From: Sphingomonas spermidinifaciens
GTDB lineage: Bacteria > Pseudomonadota > Alphaproteobacteria > Sphingomonadales > Sphingomonadaceae
Direction: 5' to 3'
NCBI RefSeq assembly: GCF_002351485.1
Contig: NZ_NWMW01000001.1
Coordinates: forward strand, 1,426,001-1,490,000
DNA length: 64,000 nt
A program made the position numbers and the translations under genes. How positions within the stretch are numbered: position 1 is the first letter of the stretch; every line of letters starts with the position of its first letter. Under the pieces are notes generated by a model. That model made no database searches and was not told where the DNA came from. It saw only the letters and a program-made list of their open reading frames with translations. Shown here piece after piece: positions 27,327 to 36,453 of this stretch.

Positions 27327-28973
27327 ATGCCCCTTCGCAACGGCGGCCGCATCCTCGTCGACAATCTGGTGCGCCAAGGCTGCGACCGGCTGTTCCAGGT
27401 GCCTGGCGAGAGCTTTCTCGCGGTGCTCGACGCGCTGGTCGATGAGCCCGCGATCGACGTGGTGACGTGCCGGCAGGAGGGCGGCGTCACGTTCATGGCG
27501 TCTGCCGACGGCAAGATGACGGGGCGGCCGGGCATCGCCTTCGTCACGCGCGGACCGGGGGCGACCAACGCCTCGATCGGCGTCCATGTGGCGATGCAGG
27601 ACTCGCTGCCGATGATCCTGTTCATCGGCGATATCGACCGCGGTACCCGTCACCGCGAGGCGTTTCAGGAGATCGATTTCGAGGCGATGTTCGCGCCGGT
27701 CGCCAAATGGGCGGCGCGGATCGATGACGCTGCGCGTATCCCCGAATATGTCGCGCGCGCCTATGCCACCGCGATGAACGGGCGGCCCGGCCCGGTGGTG
27801 CTCGCGCTCCCGGAGGACATGCTGCTGGATGAGGTGGAGGCCGAGGATCGCCCGCGCGTCGAGAAGCTGCGCCAGGCGCCCGATCCGCAGGCGATGGACC
27901 GCCTTGCCGACCTCATTCGCGGAGCCGAGCGGCCGGTCGCGATCGTCGGCGGCGCGGGCTGGTGCGACGGCACCGCAAGCGCCTTTGCCAGCGCGGCCGC
28001 GCGGATCGGCCTCCCCGTCGCGGCGGCGTTCCGCCAGCAGGATTCGGTCCCGAACGACATGCCGGTCTATGCGGGCAATCTCGGCTATGGCCCCTGCCCG
28101 CTCCTCCCCAAGCGGATCAAGGAAGCCGATCTGCTGATCGTCGTCGGCGCACGGATGGGAGAGGCGACGACCGACGGCTATACGCTGGTGACGCCCGACC
28201 ATCCGGGCCAAACGCTGGTCCATGTTCACCCCGACCCGACCGAGCTCAATCGCGTCTATCGCACCGACCTTCCCATTTGTGCGGACATGCGCAGCTTCGC
28301 GCGCGCGCTCGATGCGCTGGAGGGCCTGCCGCAGTTCGACAGCGGCGCGGCCGCCCACGCCGAATGGCTGGGCTGGTCCGACCCGCAACCCCGCGACGGC
28401 GTGGCGATGGACCTCGGCCCCTGCGTGAAGACGATGCGCGAGGCGCTGCCCGCCGACACGATGATCTGCAACGGCGCGGGCAATTTCTCGGGCTGGTGGC
28501 ACCGCTACTGGCGCTATTCGGGGCCGTGCAGCCAGCTCGCGCCCACTGCCGGCGCGATGGGTTACGGCACACCGGCCGCGATCGCGGCGGCGCTACGCTA
28601 CCCCGGTCGCACCGTGGCGGCGATCGCGGGCGACGGCGATTTCCTGATGAACGGGCAGGAACTGGCGACTGCGGTACAGCATGGCGCGAACCTGATCGTC
28701 CTCGTCGTCGACAATGGCGGCTACGGCACGATCCGCATGCATCAGGAGCGCGAGTTTCCCGGCCGCGTCTCGGCCACTCGCCTCTCCAACCCCGACTTCG
28801 CCGCGCTCGCGCGCGCCTACGGCGCCACCGCCGAGACGATCGACCGGACCGAGGATTTCGCCCCTGCGCTCGACCGGGCAAAGGCGGCGAGCGGCGTTCG
28901 CCTGATCCACATCCGCACCGATATCGAGGTCATCAACTTCTCGACCACAATTGCGGCGCTGCGGGCGCGGTAA
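27327..28973 (+). CDS. Thiamine diphosphate-dependent enzyme, acetolactate synthase-like
   Basis: This is a 548-residue three-domain ThDP enzyme (Pyr, middle, PP domains). Catalytic Glu lies in TCRQEGGVTF (about residue 51). The ThDP/Mg motif is GDGDFLMNGQE to DNGGYG near residues 435-470. ATG 27327 follows GGGAGAGA. It is related to the large subunit of acetolactate synthase or to oxalyl-CoA/benzoylformate-type decarboxylases. No small regulatory subunit gene is beside it, so biosynthetic acetolactate synthesis is unlikely, but the substrate cannot be assigned. Confidence 0.85.
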   Translation: MPLRNGGRILVDNLVRQGCDRLFQVPGESFLAVLDALVDEPAIDVVTCRQEGGVTFMASADGKMTGRPGIAFVTRGPGATNASIGVHVAMQDSLPMILFIGDIDRGTRHREAFQEIDFEAMFAPVAKWAARIDDAARIPEYVARAYATAMNGRPGPVVLALPEDMLLDEVEAEDRPRVEKLRQAPDPQAMDRLADLIRGAERPVAIVGGAGWCDGTASAFASAAARIGLPVAAAFRQQDSVPNDMPVYAGNLGYGPCPLLPKRIKEADLLIVVGARMGEATTDGYTLVTPDHPGQTLVHVHPDPTELNRVYRTDLPICADMRSFARALDALEGLPQFDSGAAAHAEWLGWSDPQPRDGVAMDLGPCVKTMREALPADTMICNGAGNFSGWWHRYWRYSGPCSQLAPTAGAMGYGTPAAIAAALRYPGRTVAAIAGDGDFLMNGQELATAVQHGANLIVLVVDNGGYGTIRMHQEREFPGRVSATRLSNPDFAALARAYGATAETIDRTEDFAPALDRAKAASGVRLIHIRTDIEVINFSTTIAALRAR

Positions 28974-29107
28974 TCATCAAGACCTCTTCCGGCATCCAGA
29001 GGGAAACCGCGCGCGGGGGCGGCGGGGTCTCCGCGGTCGGCAACGGGCAAATCCCTCCACCAGCCTTCGGCTGACCCCTTCCCGTGCCGGGGTGCCCAAA
29101 CACAAAA

Positions 29108-29135
29108 CGGCCGCGCGTCACAAGACGAGCGGCCG
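29108..29135. terminator. Hairpin between ThDP enzyme and csbD
   Basis: CGGCCGC (29108-29114) pairs with GCGGCCG (29129-29135) across a 14-base loop and is followed by CTTCTTC, in the space between two convergent genes. The T-tract is imperfect. Confidence 0.4.
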
Positions 29136-29162
29136 CTTCTTCAAGTCAAAGTAACGGGCTTG

Positions 29163-29333
29163 TCAGACCTTGTCGCCGAGCGCGCCCTTGACCGATCCGC
29201 CGAGCTGCTGCGCCTTGCCCTTTGCCTCCTGTGCGGCGCCATCGGCCTGCGTCTCAGGATTGGTCGAATTCTGCTTGGCCTTGCCAATGGCTTCGTTGAC
29301 GTTGCCCTTGATCTTGTCGATCATCTCGCCCAT
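29163..29333 (-). CDS. CsbD family stress protein
   Basis: This 56-residue protein starts at ATG 29333 with AAGGAG upstream (longer readings lack a ribosome site). It has the CsbD pattern: IDKIKGNVNEAIGKAKQNST then GAAQEAKGKAQQLGGSVKGA. CsbD-like proteins are small, hydrophilic and induced by general stress; their molecular role is unknown. Confidence 0.85.
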   Translation of the reverse strand: MGEMIDKIKGNVNEAIGKAKQNSTNPETQADGAAQEAKGKAQQLGGSVKGALGDKV

Positions 29334-29414
29334 CGAAAATCTCCTTACGCGATACGGCAACAACATTTGCGCCGTTCATCATAAAGAACGGTTCGACAGG
29401 TCGGCAGTTCCAAT

Positions 29415-30419
29415 CTAGATCAATCCGGCGAGCGGGCTCGACGGATCGGCATAGCGGCGTTTGGCCATGCGCCCTGCACGATAGCTCATCCGGCCGGCCT
29501 CGACCGCGGCCTTCATCGCCGCGGCCATCAGGATCGGGTCCTTCGCCTCGGCGATCGCGGTGTTCATGAGCACACCGTCGCAGCCAAGCTCCATCGCGCG
29601 CGCCGCGTCCGACGCCTGACCGACGCCCGCGTCGACGAGCACCGGCACCTTGGCGCCCTCGACAATCAGGCGGATCGTCACTTCGTTCTGGATGCCGAGG
29701 CCAGAGCCGATCGGCGCGCCCAGCGGCATGATCGCGACCGCGCCCGCCTCTTCGAGCTGCTTCGCCGCGATCGGATCGTCGGTGCAATAGACCATCGGCT
29801 TGAAGCCCTCGCGCACCAGCACCTCGGTCGCGGTCAGCGTCTCGCGCATGTTCGGATAGAGCGTGCGCGCCTCGCCCAGCACCTCCAGCTTGACGAGGTC
29901 CCAGCCCCCCGCCTCGCGCGCCAGCCGCAGCGTGCGGATCGCGCTGTCGGCATCGAAGCAGCCGGCGGTGTTCGGCAAGTAGGTGACGCGCTTGGGGTCG
30001 ATATAGTCGGTCAGCATCGGCGCGTTCGGATCGCTGACGTTCACCCGGCGGACGGCGACGGTGACGATCTCCGCGCCCGACGCCTCGACCGCGGCGGCGT
30101 TCTGGGCGAAATCCTTGTACTTGCCCGTCCCGACGATCAGCCGTGAGCGGAAGGTGCGGCCCGCCACGGTCCAGCTGTCGTCCTGCACCGGCGCGCCATG
30201 ATCGCCGCCACCGACGAAGTGGACGATCTCCAGCTCGTCGCCGTCCTCGACCCGCACTTGCGCGAGCGTCGAGCGCGGCACGACCTCCAGATTGCGCTCG
30301 ACCGCGACCTTGTCGGGCACGAGGCCGAGTTCGCTTGCCAGTTCGGCCAGCGTCAGTCCGTCCTTCACGCGCTTGTGCTCGCCGTTGACGCGGATCGAGA
30401 TGGTGCCGTCGCTGTGCAT
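29415..30419 (-). CDS. thiG: ThiS-ThiG fusion: sulfur carrier plus thiazole synthase
   Basis: Residues 1-72 form a ThiS ubiquitin-like domain ([20 protein letters not shown], ending HFVGGG at about residue 72). Residues 80-334 form the ThiG TIM barrel ([15 protein letters not shown], Schiff-base Lys177 in [10 protein letters not shown], and [27 protein letters not shown]). ThiG forms the thiazole ring of thiamine using sulfur from ThiS thiocarboxylate. In the fusion the ThiS Gly-Gly is internal, so the carrier must be freed or work differently. Annotated fusions are known in related bacteria. No TPP riboswitch was recognised upstream. thiD lies in the same window at 56 kb. Confidence 0.9.
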   Translation of the reverse strand: MHSDGTISIRVNGEHKRVKDGLTLAELASELGLVPDKVAVERNLEVVPRSTLAQVRVEDGDELEIVHFVGGGDHGAPVQDDSWTVAGRTFRSRLIVGTGKYKDFAQNAAAVEASGAEIVTVAVRRVNVSDPNAPMLTDYIDPKRVTYLPNTAGCFDADSAIRTLRLAREAGGWDLVKLEVLGEARTLYPNMRETLTATEVLVREGFKPMVYCTDDPIAAKQLEEAGAVAIMPLGAPIGSGLGIQNEVTIRLIVEGAKVPVLVDAGVGQASDAARAMELGCDGVLMNTAIAEAKDPILMAAAMKAAVEAGRMSYRAGRMAKRRYADPSSPLAGLI

Positions 30420-30535
30420 CGCCGTCCTTCGATTTCGTTAGCCTCGCGAACCAAGTCTCGACTTGAGACGGTGGGTGCGGGTATGAAGGCGCTCGATCTA
30501 GGCGCCGTCCGCCGCGCCCGCAACCGGAAGCGCCG

Positions 30536-30973
30536 ATGGCCGAACTCGTCTATGTCCTCAATGGGCCGAACCTCAACCTGCTCGGCACGCGCGAGCCGGA
30601 GATTTACGGATCCGACACGCTCGACGACATTGCCGGGATGCTCGAGGATCGCGCCCGCGAACTGGGGCTGGAAGTCGAGGTACGCCAGTCGAACCACGAA
30701 GGACACTTGGTCGACTGGCTGCACGAGGCGCAGGCGGAGGGGGCGAAGGCGGTGCTCCTCAACGCCGCCGCTTTCACCCACACCTCGGTGGCGCTGCTCG
30801 ACGCGATCAAGGCGATCCGGGTGCCGGTGATCGAGGTCCACTTGTCCAGTCCGCACAAGCGCGAGCCGTTTCGCCACAAAAGCTATGTCGGCATGGGCGC
30901 GCACGGCACCATCGCCGGCTTCGGCGCGCAGAGCTACCTCCTCGCGCTTGAAGCGGCAGCACGGCTGGCCTAA
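30536..30973 (+). CDS. aroQ: 3-dehydroquinate dehydratase, type II
   Basis: This is a 145-residue dodecameric-type enzyme of the shikimate pathway: VLNGPNLNLLGTREPEIYGS (catalytic Tyr region), RQSNHEGHLVDWLHEA, NAAAFTHTSVALLDA (catalytic His region), VIEVHLSSPHKREPFRHKSY and GAQSYLLALEA. All landmarks and the length fit. It starts at ATG 30536 and is followed after 33 bases by accB, an arrangement seen in many proteobacteria. Confidence 0.95.
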   Translation: MAELVYVLNGPNLNLLGTREPEIYGSDTLDDIAGMLEDRARELGLEVEVRQSNHEGHLVDWLHEAQAEGAKAVLLNAAAFTHTSVALLDAIKAIRVPVIEVHLSSPHKREPFRHKSYVGMGAHGTIAGFGAQSYLLALEAAARLA

Positions 30974-31006
30974 AGGGCCGCACTTTTACTGGGAAGCAAC
31001 AGTCGC

Positions 31007-31504
31007 ATGGCCGAAGAGAGCGAAGACAAGCGCCACATGCGTGTCGATATCGAACTGGTCCGGCAGCTGGCCGGCGTGCTCGACGAGACGCAACTGACCG
31101 AGATCGAGGTCGAGGACGGCGAACGCCGCGTCCGCGTCGCGCGCGAAGTCACCGTCGCGCCGATGATGCAGGCTGCGCCTGCCTATGCCCCCGCGCTGCC
31201 GCACGCGCCCCAGCCGGTCGCAGCCGCGCCAGCGCCCGCGGAAACCGGCGCCTCGGCACCCGCCAGCACCGCCAATGCCGTCAAGTCGCCGATGGTCGGG
31301 ACCGCCTATCTCGCCGCGGAGCCGGGCGCCAAGCCGTTCGCGGCGTTGGGACAACAGGTCGCGGCGGGTGATACGCTGCTCATCATCGAGGCGATGAAGG
31401 TGATGAATCCGATCATCGCGCCCGCCGCGGGCACCGTCACCCAGGTGCTGGTCGAGAACGGCCAGCCCGTCGAGTTCGACCAGCCGCTGATCGTCGTCAG
31501 CTAA
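31007..31504 (+). CDS. accB: Acetyl-CoA carboxylase biotin carboxyl carrier protein
   Basis: This is a 165-residue protein with an N-terminal helix, an Ala/Pro-rich linker ([20 protein letters not shown]) and the C-terminal biotinyl domain, with the biotinylated Lys in EAMKVMNPI and the thumb region [18 protein letters not shown]. It works with AccC (one base downstream) and AccA/AccD, which lie elsewhere, in the first step of fatty-acid synthesis. Confidence 0.95.
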   Translation: MAEESEDKRHMRVDIELVRQLAGVLDETQLTEIEVEDGERRVRVAREVTVAPMMQAAPAYAPALPHAPQPVAAAPAPAETGASAPASTANAVKSPMVGTAYLAAEPGAKPFAALGQQVAAGDTLLIIEAMKVMNPIIAPAAGTVTQVLVENGQPVEFDQPLIVVS

Positions 31505-31505
31505 G

Positions 31506-32855
31506 ATGCCCGAGATCAAGAAGCTCCTGATCGCCAATCGCGGCGAGATTGCGCTGCGCATCCACCGCGCGTGCCACGAGATGGGGATCAAGACTGTCGC
31601 GGTGCACTCGACCGCCGATGCCGACGCGATGCATGTGCGCCTCGCCGACGAGGCGATCTGCATCGGCCCGCCGCCCGCGGGCGAGAGCTACCTCAACATC
31701 CCCAATATCATCTCGGCCGCCGAGATCTCGGGCGCGGACGCGATCCATCCGGGCTATGGCTTCCTATCGGAGAACGCCAAGTTCGCCGAGATCGTCGAGC
31801 TCCACAACATCCTGTTCGTGGGCCCGAAGCCCGAGCATATCCGCGTGATGGGCGACAAGGTGGAGGCCAAGCGCACCGCCGGCGCACTCGGCCTGCCGCT
31901 CGTCCCCGGCTCCGACGGCGCGGTCAGCGACATCGCTGAGGCGAAGGCGATCGCCGAGCGGATCGGCTATCCGGTCATCATCAAGGCCGCGAGCGGCGGC
32001 GGCGGGCGCGGCATGAAGGTCTGCAACGCTCCCGACCAGCTCGAAACGCTGATGCAGCAGGCCGGCAGCGAGGCGAAGGCCGCGTTCGGCGACGCCACCG
32101 TCTATATCGAGAAATATCTCGGCAATCCGCGCCATATCGAGTTCCAGGTGTTCGGCGACGGCGAAGGCAACGCCATTCATCTGGGCGAGCGCGACTGCTC
32201 GCTCCAGCGCCGTCACCAGAAGGTGCTCGAGGAAGCGCCCTCGCCCGTCCTGTCGGCCGAGGATCGCGCGCGGATGGGCGGCATCGTCGCCAAGGCGATG
32301 GCCGACATGGGCTATCGCGGCGCGGGGACGATCGAGTTCCTGTGGGAAAACGGCGAGTTCTACTTCATCGAGATGAACACTCGCCTTCAGGTCGAGCACC
32401 CGGTGACCGAGATGATCACCGGCGTCGACCTGGTCCGCGAACAGATCCGCGTCGCCGAGGGGCATGGCCTGTCGGTCCGCCAGGAGGACATTCGCTTCAC
32501 CGGCCATGCGATCGAATGTCGCATCAATGCCGAGGATGCCCGCACCTTCGCCCCCTCGCCGGGCCTCGTCAGCTACTTTCACGCGCCGGGCGGCATGCAT
32601 GTGCGCGTCGATAGCGGGCTCTACGCCGGCTATCGCATCCCGCCCTATTACGACTCGATGATCGCCAAGCTGATCGTCTATGGCCGCACCCGCGAGGGCT
32701 GCCTGATGCGCCTGCGCCGCGCGCTCGAGGAGTTCGTGGTGGAGGGCGTCAAGACGACGATCCCGCTGCACCAGGCACTGCTCGACGATCCCGAGTTCCA
32801 GGCGGGCGACTATACGATCAAGTGGCTGGAGGAATGGCTCGCCCGCGAGGGATAA
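31506..32855 (+). CDS. accC: Acetyl-CoA carboxylase biotin carboxylase subunit
   Basis: This is a 449-residue ATP-grasp enzyme: [55 protein letters not shown] and [15 protein letters not shown]. It ends after the carboxylase domain with no BCCP, unlike pccA. It carboxylates biotin on AccB. It starts one base after the accB stop, forming the aroQ-accB-accC operon. Confidence 0.96.
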   Translation: MPEIKKLLIANRGEIALRIHRACHEMGIKTVAVHSTADADAMHVRLADEAICIGPPPAGESYLNIPNIISAAEISGADAIHPGYGFLSENAKFAEIVELHNILFVGPKPEHIRVMGDKVEAKRTAGALGLPLVPGSDGAVSDIAEAKAIAERIGYPVIIKAASGGGGRGMKVCNAPDQLETLMQQAGSEAKAAFGDATVYIEKYLGNPRHIEFQVFGDGEGNAIHLGERDCSLQRRHQKVLEEAPSPVLSAEDRARMGGIVAKAMADMGYRGAGTIEFLWENGEFYFIEMNTRLQVEHPVTEMITGVDLVREQIRVAEGHGLSVRQEDIRFTGHAIECRINAEDARTFAPSPGLVSYFHAPGGMHVRVDSGLYAGYRIPPYYDSMIAKLIVYGRTREGCLMRLRRALEEFVVEGVKTTIPLHQALLDDPEFQAGDYTIKWLEEWLAREG

Positions 32856-32895
32856 GCCGCATGGATCGTCCGGCGCCTCCAGCGGTTGGCGCCGG

Positions 32896-33387
32896 ATGAC
32901 CGACGTCACCCCCGCCGACTGTTCCTTCCTCGAACGCGCGATCGAGCTCGCCGCCGAAGCGGATGCGGCCGGCGACCATCCGTTCGGCTCGCTGCTCGTC
33001 GATGCCGATGGCAACATCCTCGCCGAGGATCGCAACCGCGCGGTCAGCGTCGATCCGACGCGGCACCCGGAGATTGCGCTCGCGCGCTGGGCCGCGCACC
33101 ACCTTGACGAGGCAGCGCGCCGGTCGGCGACACTCTATACCTCGACCGAGCATTGCCCGATGTGCGCCGCCGCGCATGGTTGGGTCGGCCTTGGCCGCAT
33201 CGTCTATGCAAGTTCCGCCGAACAGCTGGCGACATGGCTGGCCGAGGCGGGCGCCGATCCCGCACCGGTGCGAGCGCTACCGATCGGCGAGGTCCTGCAC
33301 GGCACGTCGGTCGCAGGGCCCTGGGCGGACGCGGCCGAGCGCCTGCGACGGCTGCATCAGGACAATTATCGCCGCCGCGAGGACTGA
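32896..33387 (+). CDS. Nucleoside deaminase (CMP/dCMP deaminase fold)
   Basis: This is a 163-residue cytidine-deaminase-fold protein. The zinc site is PTRHPEIALARW and TSTEHCPMCAAAHGW, with HPE in place of the usual HAE of TadA-like enzymes and CPMC matching the PCxxC element. TadA has a stricter motif, so it is probably a nucleoside or guanine-type deaminase. It starts at ATG 32896, 40 bases after accC. Confidence 0.82.
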   Translation: MTDVTPADCSFLERAIELAAEADAAGDHPFGSLLVDADGNILAEDRNRAVSVDPTRHPEIALARWAAHHLDEAARRSATLYTSTEHCPMCAAAHGWVGLGRIVYASSAEQLATWLAEAGADPAPVRALPIGEVLHGTSVAGPWADAAERLRRLHQDNYRRRED

Positions 33388-33399
33388 CCTCGCCTCACC

Positions 33400-33903
33400 T
33401 CACCCCCGCGGCATCGACCCTTCGATCCGCGCGATCCGTTCGACCTCGCCCGCATTCTGCGCACGCGCGTCGGCGAGCAGCGCCTCGAGCGCCGGATAGG
33501 GCGGCTTGCCCTCGGCGGCCCGGTCGATCGCCAGCTTCTCGACATCGGCGAGTGCGCCCGCGGTGCCGCTGCGCAGCGCGTCGAGATCGGCGAGCGCCAC
33601 TTGCGCGGCGATCCACGGCTCACTCCCCGCTGCCGCCCCCTCGGCGCGCGCCGCCAGCCGCTCGGCCTCACCCGCCTTGTCGGCGAAGGTAGACGCGGCA
33701 GTGGCAAGCGCCGCCTTGGCTCGGGCGACCTCGCCATCGAGCGCCGCGTCGGGGGTGGCCACCGGCGCGGGCCGGGGGGCCGGATCGGCAAAGCCCCGCT
33801 TCTCGATCGGTCGTGGCAGCAACGAGGGATAGCCCCCCTCCTGCGGCGCGGCACAGGCGGTGAGCAGACAGGCAGCTGCAAGAACTGGAGGGAAGCGCAT
33901 CAT
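33400..33903 (-). CDS. Uncharacterised lipoprotein with coiled-coil
   Basis: Starts at ATG 33903 or 33900 put a lipoprotein signal (RFPPVLAAACLLTAC) at the N-terminus. The rest is Ala/Glu-rich helix with heptad spacing (EVARAKAALATAASTFADKA). Length about 167 aa. No family was recognised. It is convergent with the deaminase gene, and tRNA-Arg lies upstream on the opposite strand. Confidence 0.65.
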   Translation of the reverse strand: MMRFPPVLAAACLLTACAAPQEGGYPSLLPRPIEKRGFADPAPRPAPVATPDAALDGEVARAKAALATAASTFADKAGEAERLAARAEGAAAGSEPWIAAQVALADLDALRSGTAGALADVEKLAIDRAAEGKPPYPALEALLADARAQNAGEVERIARIEGSMPRG

Positions 33904-33987
33904 CGCCCAACGCCTAGGCCGCCGATTTTTTGCACGCAACAGGGTTGCGCGGTTCGCCAACCCCCGTTAGAGGCCCCCTCCTACCGC

Positions 33988-34064
33988 GCGCCCGTAGCTC
34001 AGCTGGATAGAGCATCAGACTACGAATCTGAGGGTCGGACGTTCGAATCGTTCCGGGCGCGCCA
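33988..34064 (+). tRNA. tRNA-Arg (anticodon ACG)
   Basis: This 77-base cloverleaf has acceptor GCGCCCG (33988-33994) paired with CGGGCGC (34054-34060), discriminator G and encoded CCA (34062-34064). The D-arm is AGCTCAGCTGGATAGAGC. The anticodon stem TCAGA/TCTGA encloses loop CTACGAA with anticodon ACG at 34022-34024 (A wobble read as inosine). The T-arm contains GTTCGAATC. It reads CGU/CGC/CGA codons. Confidence 0.95.
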
Positions 34065-34244
34065 AAACTTCTCACGCAGCAAGGCCTTAGACGCCTATGG
34101 GACCTGCCTGGATGGCGGGTCTCCATCGATATGTCCCTTCCAAGTCTCGGGCGAAAAGACGCTCGGCGGCGCCAGTTTCGCTCTCTCGAAACTTCAATCT
34201 GCTCGCGTTGAATTACGCGAAGATTGGCTGAACCTTGGGCGCGA

Positions 34245-35564
34245 TCAGGCGGGCGGGAGTTCGACGCGCACCAGGGTGCCGCCGTCCGGCGCGCCGAGGA
34301 TCGCAACCTTGCCGCGATGGCGCTCGACAACCTGCTGGACCAGATGCAGCCCCAGCCCGGTGCCGGTCGAGCGGGGGCGCAGCCGATGGAAGGGCTCGAA
34401 GACGCGCTCGCGCTCGTCGGGCGGGATGCCCGGCCCGTCATCCTCGACTTCGAACCCGTCCGGCGTCACGCGCACGATCGCGTTTCGGCCGCCGTGATCG
34501 ATGGCGTTCTGGACAAGATTGACGATGACCCGCTCGATCGCGCCCGCATCGCCGCGGACGGTCGGCTCCCCCTCGACGATCAACTGGATCGTGCGGGACG
34601 AAGCGATCAGGAGCGGGGCAAGGTCGGCCACCGCGTGCCGTGCCAGGCCGGCAAGGTCGAACCGCTCGTCCAGGCTCCCGCCATCGAGGCGCTGGAGATC
34701 GAGCAACTGCTCGGCAACGTTGCCCAGCCGGGCGACATCGCTCGCCAGGCGCCGCGTCGCCGGATCGTCGGCTGCCTCGACCTTGGCGCGAAGAATGGCG
34801 ATTGGCGTCCGCAATTCATGCGCGGCCGACGCGATGAAGCGCTGCTGGCGGGCATAGCCCTCGTCCAGCCGGGCGAGTGCGTCGTTCACCGCGCGGACCA
34901 GCGGACCGATCTCGCGCGGGACGTGCTGCTCGTTGAGCCGAAGGCTGCGCTGGTTGGTGTCGATCCGTTCGGCCTCCGCGGCGACACGGGCGACCCCCGC
35001 CAGCGATCGCCGGACGATCCACGGCGTCACGATCAGCGAGATCGACGCCATCAGGAGGAAGATCGGGATCACGACGACGTTCGACGCCATGAAGACGACG
35101 AACGTGAGCTTGCTCACCCGGCCATGGCCGAGGATCGTCAACGGGCCAGCCGGCGACGTCTCGCGCCGGATCACCGCGGCAAGCCGATAGGGTGGGGTGG
35201 GGTCGCGGATCGCCGCATGGGCGAAGTCCGTCAGTCGCGCAGCGACCGAGCGATACTGCGCCGGCACGTCGCCGAAGGCGACCGACCGACCAGCATCGTC
35301 CTGGGCGACGAACCACAGGTCGGGCGCCTCGGCCCTCAGCGTGGCAAGCTCGGGCGTCGCCGTTACGGTCAGTCCGCCCCCCGGCCCGCGCGCGATCGCG
35401 CCGGCGATTACTTTGGTGATCCGCTCGTCGGCATAGGGGCCGCCGCTGTCCATGCGGATCGCCAGGCCAATGATGATCGCGCAGCACAGGAACACGGTGA
35501 CGAACTGGAGGATCAACGGCTGGATGATGAGCGGCCGCTTAAGCGAAGGCTGCCTCGCCTTCAT
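34245..35564 (-). CDS. Sensor histidine kinase
   Basis: This is a 439-residue HK. Two membrane helices (PLILQFVTVFLCCAIIIGLA, and FMASNVVVIPIFLLMASISL near residue 170) frame a periplasmic sensor of about 115 residues. HAMP (IVTPWIVRRSLAGVARVA) follows. The H-box is ASAAHELRTP with phospho-His249. The ATPase has NAIDHGGRN (N box), DDGPGIP (G1) and GTGLGLHLV (G2). Its start overlaps the response-regulator stop (ATGA). The signal is unknown. Confidence 0.92.
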   Translation of the reverse strand: MKARQPSLKRPLIIQPLILQFVTVFLCCAIIIGLAIRMDSGGPYADERITKVIAGAIARGPGGGLTVTATPELATLRAEAPDLWFVAQDDAGRSVAFGDVPAQYRSVAARLTDFAHAAIRDPTPPYRLAAVIRRETSPAGPLTILGHGRVSKLTFVVFMASNVVVIPIFLLMASISLIVTPWIVRRSLAGVARVAAEAERIDTNQRSLRLNEQHVPREIGPLVRAVNDALARLDEGYARQQRFIASAAHELRTPIAILRAKVEAADDPATRRLASDVARLGNVAEQLLDLQRLDGGSLDERFDLAGLARHAVADLAPLLIASSRTIQLIVEGEPTVRGDAGAIERVIVNLVQNAIDHGGRNAIVRVTPDGFEVEDDGPGIPPDERERVFEPFHRLRPRSTGTGLGLHLVQQVVERHRGKVAILGAPDGGTLVRVELPPA

Positions 35565-36235
35565 GTCGCTGCGCGCAGGAGGTAGCCGACCCCGCGAATG
35601 GCGTGGATCTCGACCTTGGCGCCCGCCTCGCCCAGCTTGCGGCGCAGGCGCGAGACATGGGAGTCCAGCGTGTTCGACTGCACTTCGTCGTCGAAACCGT
35701 AGACCGCCTGTTCCAGCGCCTCGCGCAGCACGGTTCGCCCGCGCCGCCGCACCAGCGCGGCCAGAACGAGCATTTCGCGCCGGATCAGCGGCAGGCGGAC
35801 ACCCTCGACGGTCGCCTCGTCGTTCGCCGGGTCGTAAACCAGCGCGCCGACATGGATCTGTTCCACCTCAAGCTCCGCCGGGCGGCGGCGAAGCGCACGG
35901 ATGCGCGCCAGCATCTCCTCGAGCGCGAACGGCTTGACCAGATAGTCGTCGGCGCCGCCGTCGAGCCCGTCGACGCGATCGGCGATGGCGCCGCGCGCCG
36001 TGAGCACGATCACAGGCATCCCGGGACAACTGATCCGTAACGCCGGAATGAGCGACAATCCGTCGCCGTCGGGTAGCGTCCGATCGAGCAGTACCAGATC
36101 ATAAGGTGCCGAGCGCACGGCTTCCTCGGCTATGCCGATGCGATCCGCATGATCGACGACGAAGCGCTCCCGCTCGAGCGCGGTTCGCAAGGTCGCCGCC
36201 AGTTCGGCCTCGTCCTCGACGAGCAGTATCCGCAT
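35561..36235 (-). CDS. OmpR/PhoB-type response regulator
   Basis: The start at ATG 36235 (MRILLVEDEAELAATLRT) is used; the longer form adds six unlikely residues. The receiver has phospho-Asp51 in LVLLDRTLPDGDG and Lys in DYLVKPF. The C-terminal winged helix has SRLRRKLGEAGAKVEIHAIRGVGYLLR. Length is 224 aa. It is followed with a 4-base overlap by its cognate kinase. Possible targets include the divergent flavoprotein gene at 36.4 kb, but no operator was recognised. Confidence 0.93.
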   Translation of the reverse strand: MRILLVEDEAELAATLRTALERERFVVDHADRIGIAEEAVRSAPYDLVLLDRTLPDGDGLSLIPALRISCPGMPVIVLTARGAIADRVDGLDGGADDYLVKPFALEEMLARIRALRRRPAELEVEQIHVGALVYDPANDEATVEGVRLPLIRREMLVLAALVRRRGRTVLREALEQAVYGFDDEVQSNTLDSHVSRLRRKLGEAGAKVEIHAIRGVGYLLRAAT

Positions 36236-36453
36236 GCAGGAACCTTGGATCATGCGTCGGACCGTCTCGGTCCGGCCGACGTCGATATAGTGATGATGAG
36301 GCCAGAAGCTTGCGCACGGCAGATTGCGTCAATCTTGTGCGACAGATCGAAAGCCGGAGCACCGCGCGGCGGCAAGCAGGGTCGCTGCGACCGCGAGACA
36401 AACGCGCACGATCGCCATAAACGTTCGCGATGCCGGTCCAAGAGGGAAGAAGG

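Noticed and set aside
30420..30535. TPP riboswitch upstream of the ThiS-ThiG gene
   Set aside because: The gap lacks the CUGAGA and ACCUGA-type core boxes; only a short GTCTC...GAGAC palindrome is present.
34065..34244. A gene between tRNA-Arg and the histidine kinase
   Set aside because: No frame has a start, ribosome site and plausible composition in this 180-base gap; it looks like spacer.
36236..36453. A shared operator for the response regulator and flavoprotein
   Set aside because: No direct or inverted repeat fitting an OmpR-type site could be picked out by eye in the 218-base gap.
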